Assembly (NCBI GenBank): GCA_012512335.1
Contig: JAAZEK010000525.1
Span: 1 to 5,653, forward strand
Length of the DNA stretch: 5,653 bases
Direction: 5' to 3'
DNA from: Clostridiales bacterium
Lineage (GTDB): Bacteria; Bacillota; Clostridia; Caldicoprobacterales; DTU083
Part shown: positions 1 to 5,602 of the stretch, one piece after another
How the letters are laid out: the number at the start of each line of letters is the position of its first letter
Position numbering within the stretch: the first letter of the stretch is position 1
Program-made: the position numbers and the translations under genes
Notes under the pieces: model-generated
Database searches by the model: none
What the model saw: only the letters and a program-made list of their open reading frames with translations
What the model was told of the DNA's origin: nothing

Positions 1-1622
1 AGCTGTCAGCTCATAAACCTGATACCTTTCATGAAGCATTGCAATTAGTTTGGCTGATACACATAGCTTTCCTATATGAAAAACGCTTCGCTATGGCACT
101 AGGCAGACTAGATCAGTATCTTTATCCCTTTTATCTGGAGGATGTATCCAGAGGAAGACTTACAAGAGAACGTGCAACACAGTTAGTTGAATGTACCTTA
201 TATAAGATCGTAGAGACTAAGCGGTTTAATGAGCATTTAATTAATTTAGGTGCGGATGATGTTGTTAACATCGCAATTGGCGGAGTAACTCGGGATGGAT
301 CTGACGCAACAAATGAGCTTTCCTATATTATCCTTGAAGCAGTTAAAAACTGTAATATCCCTGGACCTAATCTTTCAGCAAGAATGCATAGGGATACACC
401 AGAGGAGTTTTGGGATAAATGCTTGAATGTAATAGGAACAGGTTTAGGTTATCCTGCTCTAATGAATGACGAAATAAACATCCCTGCCCTAGCTCGCTAC
501 GGCTATGACATAGAGGACTGCAGGGACTATTGTATGGTAGGCTGTATTGAGAACTTTATGCCAGGAAAGCAGCCAGCCTGGTCAGACGGTAGATTTAATT
601 CTCCAAAATACCTGGAGCTTGCACTTAACAATGGTATATGTATGCTAACTGGAGCCCAATTAGGGCCTATGACAGGTGAGCCATCTGATTTTAAAACCAT
701 GGATGATTATTTAGTTGCAGTAAAGAAGCAGATGGAATTTGGGGCAGCTGAATATGTGGCACTGTTTCGAAATGATAATGATCGTTACAATAGACAGATA
801 TACTCTCAACCTTTTCTCTCATGTTTTTGCAATGATTGTATTGAACGAGGACTTGATATTTGTGATGGTGGAGCCATATACCCATCGGTTCATGGAGCGG
901 CATGTATGGGGATAGCAACCGTAGCAGATTCACTTGCAGCTACAGAAAAGCTTGTATTTATAGATAAGAAATTATCGCTTTCACAGCTAAGGGACATATT
1001 GGCAAGTAACTTTGAGGATCATGAAGAAATACAAAGAGAACTAAAAGCCTTGCCAAAATACGGGAACAATGATGATTTTGTGGATAAATATGCTCGTATG
1101 TATGTGGATATCCATGCAGAAATCTTTTCTATATATAGGACCAGAGATGGAGGTGGCATTTATATTGGTATTGCGTCGAATATCAGCAATATCGGTGCTG
1201 GTAAGGAGGTTGCTGCAACCGCAGACGGAAGAAGAAATGGCATGCCCTTAAGTGATGCAGCGTCGCCTATGCATGGATGCGATAAGAATGGAGTTACATC
1301 AGTTGTAAACTCAAGCTCAAAACCAGATTTTAGACAGGTAGCATGTGGAACAGTGTTAAATCAAAAATTTAGTCCAGGCATGTTTGCCAGCCAGGAAAAA
1401 CGGGATAAGATCAAGAGCTTAATACAGGTATATTTTGAGAAGGGTGGACAAGAAATGCAAATCAATGCAGTCTCAAGAGAAATGCTAAAGGATGCCACGA
1501 AATATCCTGAAAAATATTCAGATTTAGTTGTCAGAGTTTCTGGTTTCAGTGCTTACTTTACTAAGCTTGATTCGACTGTACAGCAGGATGTTTTGGCTAG
1601 GACGGAGCATGCAAATGTCTGA
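1..1622 (+). CDS. Glycyl radical enzyme (PFL/dehydratase-like), substrate unknown; 5' partial
   Basis: This is the C-terminal ~540 residues of a glycyl radical enzyme. The frame is open to the left edge (first full codon at 3), and the upstream residues KPDTFHEALQLVW are a normal GRE internal motif, so the TTG at 39 is not a start; roughly 250-300 residues are missing. Visible landmarks are the LGRLDQYLYPFY motif, the thiyl Cys at 543-545 in VGCIEN with Glu at 549-551 (Cys-x-Glu), TADGRRNGMPLSDAASP, LNQKFSP, and the radical loop RVSGFSAYF with the radical Gly at 1542-1544. Cys to Gly is 333 residues. From memory this is close to glycerol dehydratase and choline TMA-lyase (about 330) and shorter than 4-hydroxyphenylacetate decarboxylase (about 370). 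GREs are cytoplasmic, oxygen-sensitive and activated post-translationally; the next gene is the activase. Family membership is very secure. The substrate is not assigned: Asp at Cys+14 (WSD) resembles glycerol dehydratase, but the His-Ser pair before GRLDQ is Phe-Ala. Confidence 0.95.
   Translation, partial: LSAHKPDTFHEALQLVWLIHIAFLYEKRFAMALGRLDQYLYPFYLEDVSRGRLTRERATQLVECTLYKIVETKRFNEHLINLGADDVVNIAIGGVTRDGSDATNELSYIILEAVKNCNIPGPNLSARMHRDTPEEFWDKCLNVIGTGLGYPALMNDEINIPALARYGYDIEDCRDYCMVGCIENFMPGKQPAWSDGRFNSPKYLELALNNGICMLTGAQLGPMTGEPSDFKTMDDYLVAVKKQMEFGAAEYVALFRNDNDRYNRQIYSQPFLSCFCNDCIERGLDICDGGAIYPSVHGAACMGIATVADSLAATEKLVFIDKKLSLSQLRDILASNFEDHEEIQRELKALPKYGNNDDFVDKYARMYVDIHAEIFSIYRTRDGGGIYIGIASNISNIGAGKEVAATADGRRNGMPLSDAASPMHGCDKNGVTSVVNSSSKPDFRQVACGTVLNQKFSPGMFASQEKRDKIKSLIQVYFEKGGQEMQINAVSREMLKDATKYPEKYSDLVVRVSGFSAYFTKLDSTVQQDVLARTEHANV
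1599..1607 (+). promoter_or_regulatory. Ribosome binding site of the GRE activase
   Basis: The run AGGACGGAG lies inside the last codons of the GRE gene. Its GGAG (1604-1607) is 7 nt from the ATG at 1615, but only 1 nt from the ATG at 1609, so it favours the 1615 start. The placement suggests translational coupling between GRE and activase. Confidence 0.6.
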
Positions 1623-2520
1623 TATGGGATTCGTTAGTGATTTGCAGCATTTTTCCACAGGAGATGGGCATGGGATACGCACTACAGTTTTTATGCAGGG
1701 ATGTAATTTGTCCTGTGAGTGGTGTCATAACCCGGAAACCATAGATATAAATGGTAGCTTGTTATTCTACGAAGCACTTTGTGTAAACTGTAGGAAGTGT
1801 GAAGAAATATGTCCTAGTAATGTTAACAGCTTTGTGAACGGTAAACACCTTATCAACAGAAACCGTTGTAAGCTTGTTGGAAAATGTGAACAAGTATGTC
1901 CTCAAAGTGCTCTCAAAGTGAGTGGAAAACAGTATAAGCTTAGTCATGTAATGAATTACATTTTGGAAGACATTGATTTTTATAAGAAATCTAACGGTGG
2001 TGTAACTATTTCAGGGGGAGAGCCATTACTTCAAATTGATTTTTGCGTGAAGCTTGCAAAAGCATGTTCTGAAAATGATATTAATGTTATAGTAGATACA
2101 GCAGGCAATGTGCCCTTTGAATACTTTCAACGGATCATGCTCTACACTAAAACGTTCTTCTATGATTTTAAGGCTAATAGTGAAGAGGGATACAGAGAAA
2201 AAATTGGTGGAAGTTATAAACTAATATTGGAAAACCTCAAGGGGCTGATTGCTAAGAGCTGTGATGTAGTTGTTCGGATACCCATTATTCCGGGACATAA
2301 TGATACAGTAGAATATATGAAAAAAACAGCAGAGATTCTTAAAAATATAGGTGCTGAGAAGGTTCAATTGTTGCCATTTCACAGACTAGGTACAGCAAAG
2401 TATAAAGCCCTGGGCAAGGAATACTTTTATGCAGAAACTAAGCCAGTTTCTCAAGAAAAATCAAATGAGTTACTTAGTGTTCTCGAAAGCTATGATTTTG
2501 TTTGTAAGATTGATGGGTAG
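1615..2520 (+). CDS. Glycyl radical enzyme activating enzyme (radical SAM)
   Basis: The 301-residue product is a GRE activase: it reductively cleaves S-adenosylmethionine and abstracts hydrogen from the radical glycine of the partner GRE. The radical-SAM motif CNLSCEWC (CxxxCxxC) follows GDGHGIRTTVFMQG near residue 30. A ferredoxin-like insert follows, with CVNCRKCEEICP as a full CX2CX2CX3C set and CKLVGKCEQVCP as a second set. SGGEPLLQ (SAM binding), RIPIIPGHND and LLPFHRLGTAKY are typical of the family. The second iron-sulfur set has Val where the second Cys is expected. The start at 1615 is chosen from the GGAG 7 nt upstream; ATG 1609 and ATG 1624 are alternatives. It overlaps the GRE stop by 8 nt, which points to one transcript and makes that GRE its partner. 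Family assignment is very secure; substrate specificity follows the GRE and is unknown. Confidence 0.95.
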   Translation: MSDMGFVSDLQHFSTGDGHGIRTTVFMQGCNLSCEWCHNPETIDINGSLLFYEALCVNCRKCEEICPSNVNSFVNGKHLINRNRCKLVGKCEQVCPQSALKVSGKQYKLSHVMNYILEDIDFYKKSNGGVTISGGEPLLQIDFCVKLAKACSENDINVIVDTAGNVPFEYFQRIMLYTKTFFYDFKANSEEGYREKIGGSYKLILENLKGLIAKSCDVVVRIPIIPGHNDTVEYMKKTAEILKNIGAEKVQLLPFHRLGTAKYKALGKEYFYAETKPVSQEKSNELLSVLESYDFVCKIDG

Positions 2521-2597
2521 TTTTGAATTAAAAGATAAAGAGGAAATTAAGTACATAGAGGTGAATGAGTAAAGTGTAATATAGTACAAATTTTATC

Positions 2598-2603
2598 AGG
2601 GGG
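2598..2603 (+). promoter_or_regulatory. Ribosome binding site of the alcohol dehydrogenase (GTG start)
   Basis: AGGGGG sits 7 nt upstream of the GTG at 2611, which supports a GTG start for the dehydrogenase. I found no convincing -35/-10 pair in the 90-nt spacer, so read-through from the activase gene is the simplest reading. Confidence 0.7.
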
Positions 2604-2610
2604 TTTTAGT

Positions 2611-3714
2611 GTGGAAAAAGCAAAAGCAGCAGTTTATACAGGAGTTAATAAACCATTTGAAATTCGAGAATTTGAAGCTGGTCCAGCACCAGAGGGCTAT
2701 GCAAAAATCGAACTCATAGCCAGTGGTATTTGTGGTACCGATGTACATATTCAAACAGGGCGACTGGGAATTGAACCGCCAAAAATCATCGGACATGAAT
2801 TTATAGGCAAGGTAGTAGAAATATCTTCTTCTGATTCTAAAGAATATCAGATAGAAGAAGGTGACAATGTAATTGTTGTGATAGCTTCCCCATGTGGCAA
2901 TTGCTTGCTTTGTAAGAATGGTGACGATGCCAATTGTGTGAATATGGGTGTGACAAATGGAGGGGATCCATATGAGAAGCCACATTTTCATGGTGGATAC
3001 GGATATTATAATTATACACCAATAAAAAATCTTGTGAAAATATCAAATGATATTGACCCAAAAATGGCAAGTGTATTTGCTTGTCCAGGGCCAACAGCGA
3101 TACATGCCTTCAAATTAGCTGACCAGGCAGGCTTTGATGTCAAAGCGGTAAATGTGGCTGTTGTACAAGGAATAGGTCCTGTTGGAATTTTTGCAATAGC
3201 TTATTTGGCATCATTAGGTATTAAGAACATTATTGCTATTGCTAATAGTAATGACCGAAATAAAGTTAACTTGGCTAAGAAAATGGGTGCAACGGATGTT
3301 ATTACTCTAAGTGATACATCTAAAGAAGATATCATTGAACATATTAATAAACTTAGTAATTCATTAGGTGCAGATCTTGTGTTTGAAGGATCTGGAAATC
3401 CAAAAGCTATTCCCCTTGGTATGGAGATACTTAGGAACAGGGGAATTTACCTGGTTCCAGGACAATACTCAAACAGTGGGGCTATCGAAATTCAGCCACA
3501 AGTGATTACATTTAAAGCCCTTCAAATCATCGGTTCATCCCAGTATTCCTTAAGTGATGTAAGAGACTATCTAAACTTTTTGCAGGAAAATGATCAGCTT
3601 CATGATACAATCCTGTCTCTTGCAACAAGCTATAAGGTCGAGGATATAAATAAAGCTTTTGACGATATAAAAGCCCGAAAAAACATAAAGACTGTACTTG
3701 TAAAAGACATGTAG
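2611..3714 (+). CDS. Zinc-dependent medium-chain alcohol dehydrogenase
   Basis: The 367-residue product is a full-length MDR-superfamily, zinc-dependent alcohol/polyol dehydrogenase that interconverts an alcohol and an aldehyde or ketone with NAD(P). The N-terminal GroES-like domain carries the catalytic zinc ligands Cys41 (GICGTD), His62-Glu63 (GHEF) and probably Cys158 (ACPGPTAIHA). The structural zinc loop has Cys95, Cys98, Cys101 and Cys109 (CX2CX2CX7C). The Rossmann domain has GIGPVG at 187-192. The end of the second Rossmann strand (IIAIANSNDRN) lacks the acidic residue usual for strict NAD enzymes at the simplest alignment, so NADP or mixed use is possible; this is inference. The gene starts with GTG behind AGGGGG and lies 90 nt after the activase on the same strand, so it probably acts in the same pathway, for example reducing the GRE's aldehyde product. 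Threonine-, sorbitol- or butanediol-dehydrogenase activities cannot be told apart here. Confidence 0.92.
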   Translation: MEKAKAAVYTGVNKPFEIREFEAGPAPEGYAKIELIASGICGTDVHIQTGRLGIEPPKIIGHEFIGKVVEISSSDSKEYQIEEGDNVIVVIASPCGNCLLCKNGDDANCVNMGVTNGGDPYEKPHFHGGYGYYNYTPIKNLVKISNDIDPKMASVFACPGPTAIHAFKLADQAGFDVKAVNVAVVQGIGPVGIFAIAYLASLGIKNIIAIANSNDRNKVNLAKKMGATDVITLSDTSKEDIIEHINKLSNSLGADLVFEGSGNPKAIPLGMEILRNRGIYLVPGQYSNSGAIEIQPQVITFKALQIIGSSQYSLSDVRDYLNFLQENDQLHDTILSLATSYKVEDINKAFDDIKARKNIKTVLVKDM

Positions 3715-3772
3715 GGGCTTAATACAGGACACGAGATGCATGTAGTGGCAGACGACTCTGTCTGCTTAATAC
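3708..3772 (+). repeat. Imperfect duplicated element, one copy with a hairpin insert
   Basis: Copy 1 (3708-3725) reads CATGTAGGGGCTTAATAC. Copy 2 (3739-3772) reads CATGTAGTGG, then 16 nt CAGACGACTCTGTCTG, then CTTAATAC. Apart from one G/T mismatch, copy 2 is copy 1 plus the 16-nt insert. With the bases on either side, the insert forms the perfect stem GCAGAC/GTCTGC (3748-3753 with 3760-3765) around a 6-nt loop. The dehydrogenase stop codon TAG (3712-3714) lies inside copy 1. The segment is visibly more GC-rich than its surroundings. It may be a short dispersed repeat, but copies elsewhere in the genome cannot be seen from here. Confidence 0.5.
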
Positions 3773-3782
3773 CAACATAGAT

Positions 3783-3818
3783 AAAAAACACTTAATTGTA
3801 ACATATTAAGTGTTTTTT
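3783..3818. terminator. Bidirectional intrinsic terminator
   Basis: A perfect 14-bp inverted repeat, AAAAAACACTTAAT (3783-3796) and ATTAAGTGTTTTTT (3805-3818), encloses the 8-nt loop TGTAACAT. The A-tract and U-tract form the base of the stem, so each strand gives a hairpin ending in a run of U. It lies between the + strand dehydrogenase and the - strand HEAT-repeat gene, which converge, and probably ends both transcripts. The stem is AT-rich, which may make it moderate rather than strong. Confidence 0.85.
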
Positions 3819-3875
3819 AATTCGCGTTCTGTTTTTTAATCTTAATTCCTTATCAACTCTAGCTGTTATGTATAG

Positions 3876-4229
3876 CTAAATTACTTCTAATTCTGCTGCC
3901 TTGTTAATCTTGGCTATAGATTCCTTAATCGCATCGATTAACTCAGTTTTTTCATCTGGTAATTTAGAACCCATGTCTTGCAGATGAACTTTAGCTCTAT
4001 CAACTCCGAGTTCACCCATGGATTTGATAGCTTCTAGCTGCACTTTCTCATCATTGTCTCTTAATAGCATTACCAAAATGTTAAAAGCATCATCGTTTCT
4101 CGAAGTCCCTAATGCAGCGGTAATTCTAACTCTAGTATCACTTTGTCCTTTTTCCAGCATCTTCTGGATTTTTGTCCAATTTTCTCGTTTGATTAACCTG
4201 GCAACTTTTTTCTCTTCTTTTACATTCAT
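3876..4229 (-). CDS. Small HEAT-repeat protein
   Basis: The product is 117 residues, with no signal peptide or membrane segment, so probably cytoplasmic. After a basic/acidic N-terminal helix region (about 1-28) come two HEAT-like helical hairpins at about 31-57 (DTRVRITAALG, then DAFNILVMLL) and 60-87 (DEKVQLEAIKSMGELG, then AKVHLQDMG). A final helix pair or half-repeat covers about 92-112. HEAT repeats form alpha-solenoid surfaces for protein binding; no catalytic motif is visible and the partner is unknown. The ATG at 4229 follows AAGAAGG with 6 nt spacing on the - strand. The gene converges on the dehydrogenase through the shared terminator and is divergent from the MarR gene, so it could be under the same operator. 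A weak -35-like TTGCCA lies upstream without a good -10. The gene is real and the HEAT call is good; the function is unassigned. Confidence 0.85.
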   Translation of the reverse strand: MNVKEEKKVARLIKRENWTKIQKMLEKGQSDTRVRITAALGTSRNDDAFNILVMLLRDNDEKVQLEAIKSMGELGVDRAKVHLQDMGSKLPDEKTELIDAIKESIAKINKAAELEVI

Positions 4230-4259
4230 ATTATACCTTCTTTCATTTTATAATATTTT

Positions 4260-4279
4260 CATGTATAATACTTATCATG
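4260..4279. repeat. Imperfect palindrome upstream of the HEAT-repeat gene
   Basis: CATGTATAATACTTATCATG has arms CATG-T-ATAA and TTATCATG, which pair except for one extra T, around the 3-nt centre TAC. It lies 31-50 nt upstream of the HEAT gene start, in its promoter or leader. It could be an operator, but its AT-rich sequence makes chance possible. It does not share the GTTAAC core of the site nearer marR. Confidence 0.3.
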
Positions 4280-4314
4280 GCAAGCGATAGTGTGACTATT
4301 AATAATTAGGTATA

Positions 4315-4344
4315 GTTAACATGTGTTAAGTATATGTTAACATG
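4315..4344. promoter_or_regulatory. Probable MarR-type operator with three phased GTTAA boxes
   Basis: GTTAACATG occurs at 4315-4323 and again at 4336-4344, exactly 21 bp apart, with a third box GTTAAG at 4325-4330 between them. The spacings of 10 and 11 bp put all three boxes on one face of the helix. They also form two palindromes: TTAACATGTGTTAA (4316-4329; 6-bp arms, 2-nt centre) and ATGTTAACAT (4334-4343, perfect). MarR dimers bind palindromes of this size and often repress their own gene, so autoregulation is inferred. A weak promoter could overlap: TTAAGT (4326-4331) and AATAAT (4348-4353), 16 nt apart, which would put the operator over the -35. The promoter reading is much less certain than the repeats. 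Confidence 0.6.
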
Positions 4345-4380
4345 GTAAATAATCAATGTCAATAAAAAAGGGAGAAATTT

Positions 4381-4824
4381 ATGGATATAACTGAACGCTT
4401 TCTACAACAGACTGTAATCTTTTCTTTACTAGTGATAGAAAAGATAAATAAGCAGTTGCTTAAAACCTATAAAGAAGATTTAACTTCATCAGAGTTTTAC
4501 GCGTTACTATCAGTCTATTACTTTGGTGACATGAAAATGACTGCTTTTGCAGACAATCTTGGAATAAAAAAGCAACAAGCAACAAGAGTTATCAACGACC
4601 TAGTTAAAAAAGGCTATATACAAAGAATATATGATGAATCAGATCGCCGTGTTGTCTTGATTAGTCTTACTCCGGAAGCTAAAATGTACTTAAACGGATA
4701 CACTGCTAAAACCATAGGAATGGTGAATGATTCCCTTGAAGGTTTTAATAAGAGTGAGATAGAGGAACTTCAAAATGCGATAAAGACCATAAATAGACTA
4801 CTGCCCAAGATCAAGATGGCTTGA
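4381..4824 (+). CDS. MarR-family transcriptional regulator
   Basis: The product is a 147-residue MarR-family winged-helix regulator, close to the usual family length. The N- and C-terminal helices (about 1-32 and 105-145) would form the dimer interface. The DNA-binding domain (about 34-105) shows TSSEFYALLSV, then the helix-turn-helix MTAFADNLGIKKQQATRVINDL, then the wing with the family signature DESDRRVVLISLTPEA (Asp85, Arg89 and Arg90 region). Such proteins usually act as dimers released from DNA by small aromatic or oxidising ligands; the ligand here is unknown. The ATG follows GGGAG (4370-4374) by 6 nt. A phased palindromic site lies 37-66 nt upstream, consistent with autoregulation. Only 26 nt separate it from the response regulator, so the two are very likely co-transcribed. 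It could also act on the divergent HEAT-repeat gene. Confidence 0.92.
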   Translation: MDITERFLQQTVIFSLLVIEKINKQLLKTYKEDLTSSEFYALLSVYYFGDMKMTAFADNLGIKKQQATRVINDLVKKGYIQRIYDESDRRVVLISLTPEAKMYLNGYTAKTIGMVNDSLEGFNKSEIEELQNAIKTINRLLPKIKMA

Positions 4825-4850
4825 ATGTAGATTCTTTTTAGGAGGGTGCA

Positions 4851-5522
4851 ATGAAACTATTACTAGTTGAAGACGATAAAACCATTGCTTTAGGTCTTGA
4901 ATATTCATTAACTCAAGAGGGTTTTGAAGTGACTATCTGCTATGATGCAAAATCAGCACTGTGCAAAATTCTAGACATGCAATTTGATATAGCTTTGCTA
5001 GATATTACCCTTCCTGACGGTAATGGTTTTGAAATTTGCAGAAAACTTAAAGAAAAAGACGATACACCGGTAATCTTTATTACTGCCAGAGATGATGAGG
5101 GCAGTGTCGTAATGGGATTGGATATAGGTGCAGACGATTATATTACAAAACCCTTTAGAATCAGAGAGCTTCAATCTAGGATACGCTCAGTACTTCGTCG
5201 AGCTCAAAAACAATTAAATGAAGATAATATATTTCAATATGGAAATGTTGTAGTTAATATTACAAAGGGAAAGGTCACAAGGGATGGTAATGACGTTTTC
5301 TTGACTGCTCTGGAGTATAGACTCCTTCTCACCCTAATAAATAATGAAGGACATGTGTTAACCAGAAATCAACTTATTGAGAGTATCTGGGATGTTTCAG
5401 GTGATTTCGTAAATGACAATACCCTCACTGTCTATATAAAACGCTTACGTGAAAAAATTGAAGATGACTCTCAAAATCCTCAGATTATTAAAACAGTTAG
5501 AGGAATGGGTTATCAGATATAA
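4851..5522 (+). CDS. Two-component response regulator, OmpR/PhoB family
   Basis: The product is a 223-residue OmpR/PhoB-type response regulator of standard length. The receiver domain (about 1-116) has the acidic pocket Glu7-Asp8-Asp9, the phosphoacceptor Asp51 (LLDITLPDGNG), the switch residues Thr78 (FITAR) and Tyr97, and Lys100 (DDYITKPF), so all key residues are intact. The C-terminal winged helix (about 126-223) shows FLTALEYRLL, LTRNQLIESIWD, the recognition helix around NDNTLTVYIKRLREKI, and the closing TVRGMGYQI. It should bind target promoters as a dimer once phosphorylated. AGGAGG (4840-4845) lies 5 nt before the ATG. It sits 26 nt after the MarR gene and 80 nt before a probable histidine kinase. 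Small OmpR-type systems of this kind often control envelope-stress or antimicrobial-peptide transport genes, but nothing in the window identifies the target. Confidence 0.95.
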   Translation: MKLLLVEDDKTIALGLEYSLTQEGFEVTICYDAKSALCKILDMQFDIALLDITLPDGNGFEICRKLKEKDDTPVIFITARDDEGSVVMGLDIGADDYITKPFRIRELQSRIRSVLRRAQKQLNEDNIFQYGNVVVNITKGKVTRDGNDVFLTALEYRLLLTLINNEGHVLTRNQLIESIWDVSGDFVNDNTLTVYIKRLREKIEDDSQNPQIIKTVRGMGYQI

Positions 5523-5588
5523 TCGTCATCCTAGATAAAATGAAGGATATTAGGGATTCTAGGTATCTAATTAGGAGTTTAAGTTGTT

Positions 5589-5594
5589 AGGTGG
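5589..5594 (+). promoter_or_regulatory. Ribosome binding site of the histidine kinase
   Basis: AGGTGG lies 8 nt before the GTG at 5603 and selects that start. An in-frame TAG at 5588-5590 blocks any start further upstream, leaving GTG 5591 and GTG 5594 as the only in-frame alternatives. Confidence 0.5.
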
Positions 5595-5602
5595 TGGAAA
5601 AG

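Noticed and set aside
39..41. TTG as the start codon of the glycyl radical enzyme
   Set aside because: The same frame is open to the left edge and encodes conserved GRE residues before it, so the gene begins outside the window.
1528..1614. N-terminal extension of the activase starting at 1528
   Set aside because: The extra residues have no radical-SAM activase character, overlap the GRE radical loop coding region, and lack a ribosome site as good as the GGAG before 1615.
2596..3094. Two - strand frames inside the dehydrogenase gene
   Set aside because: They lie antisense to a well-conserved zinc dehydrogenase and show no family features; their His/Tyr/Phe-rich composition is typical of shadows.
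3748..3765. GCAGAC/GTCTGC hairpin as a second terminator
   Set aside because: The stem is only 6 bp and is not followed by a run of T; it fits better as part of the duplicated element.
4018..4290. 90-residue + strand frame opposite the HEAT-repeat gene
   Set aside because: It is a Ser/Leu/Phe-rich antisense shadow of the HEAT coding sequence with no ribosome site, while the - strand protein has recognisable repeats.
4230..4320. Sigma-A promoter for the HEAT-repeat gene
   Set aside because: TATTAT and TATAAA boxes are present but none has a matching -35 at 16-18 nt; the best pair (TTGCCA with GAAAAT) is too weak to annotate.
5540..5590. 16-codon frame MKDIRDSRYLIRSLSC between response regulator and kinase
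   Set aside because: There is no Shine-Dalgarno before its ATG and no run of regulatory codons, so it does not look like a leader peptide.
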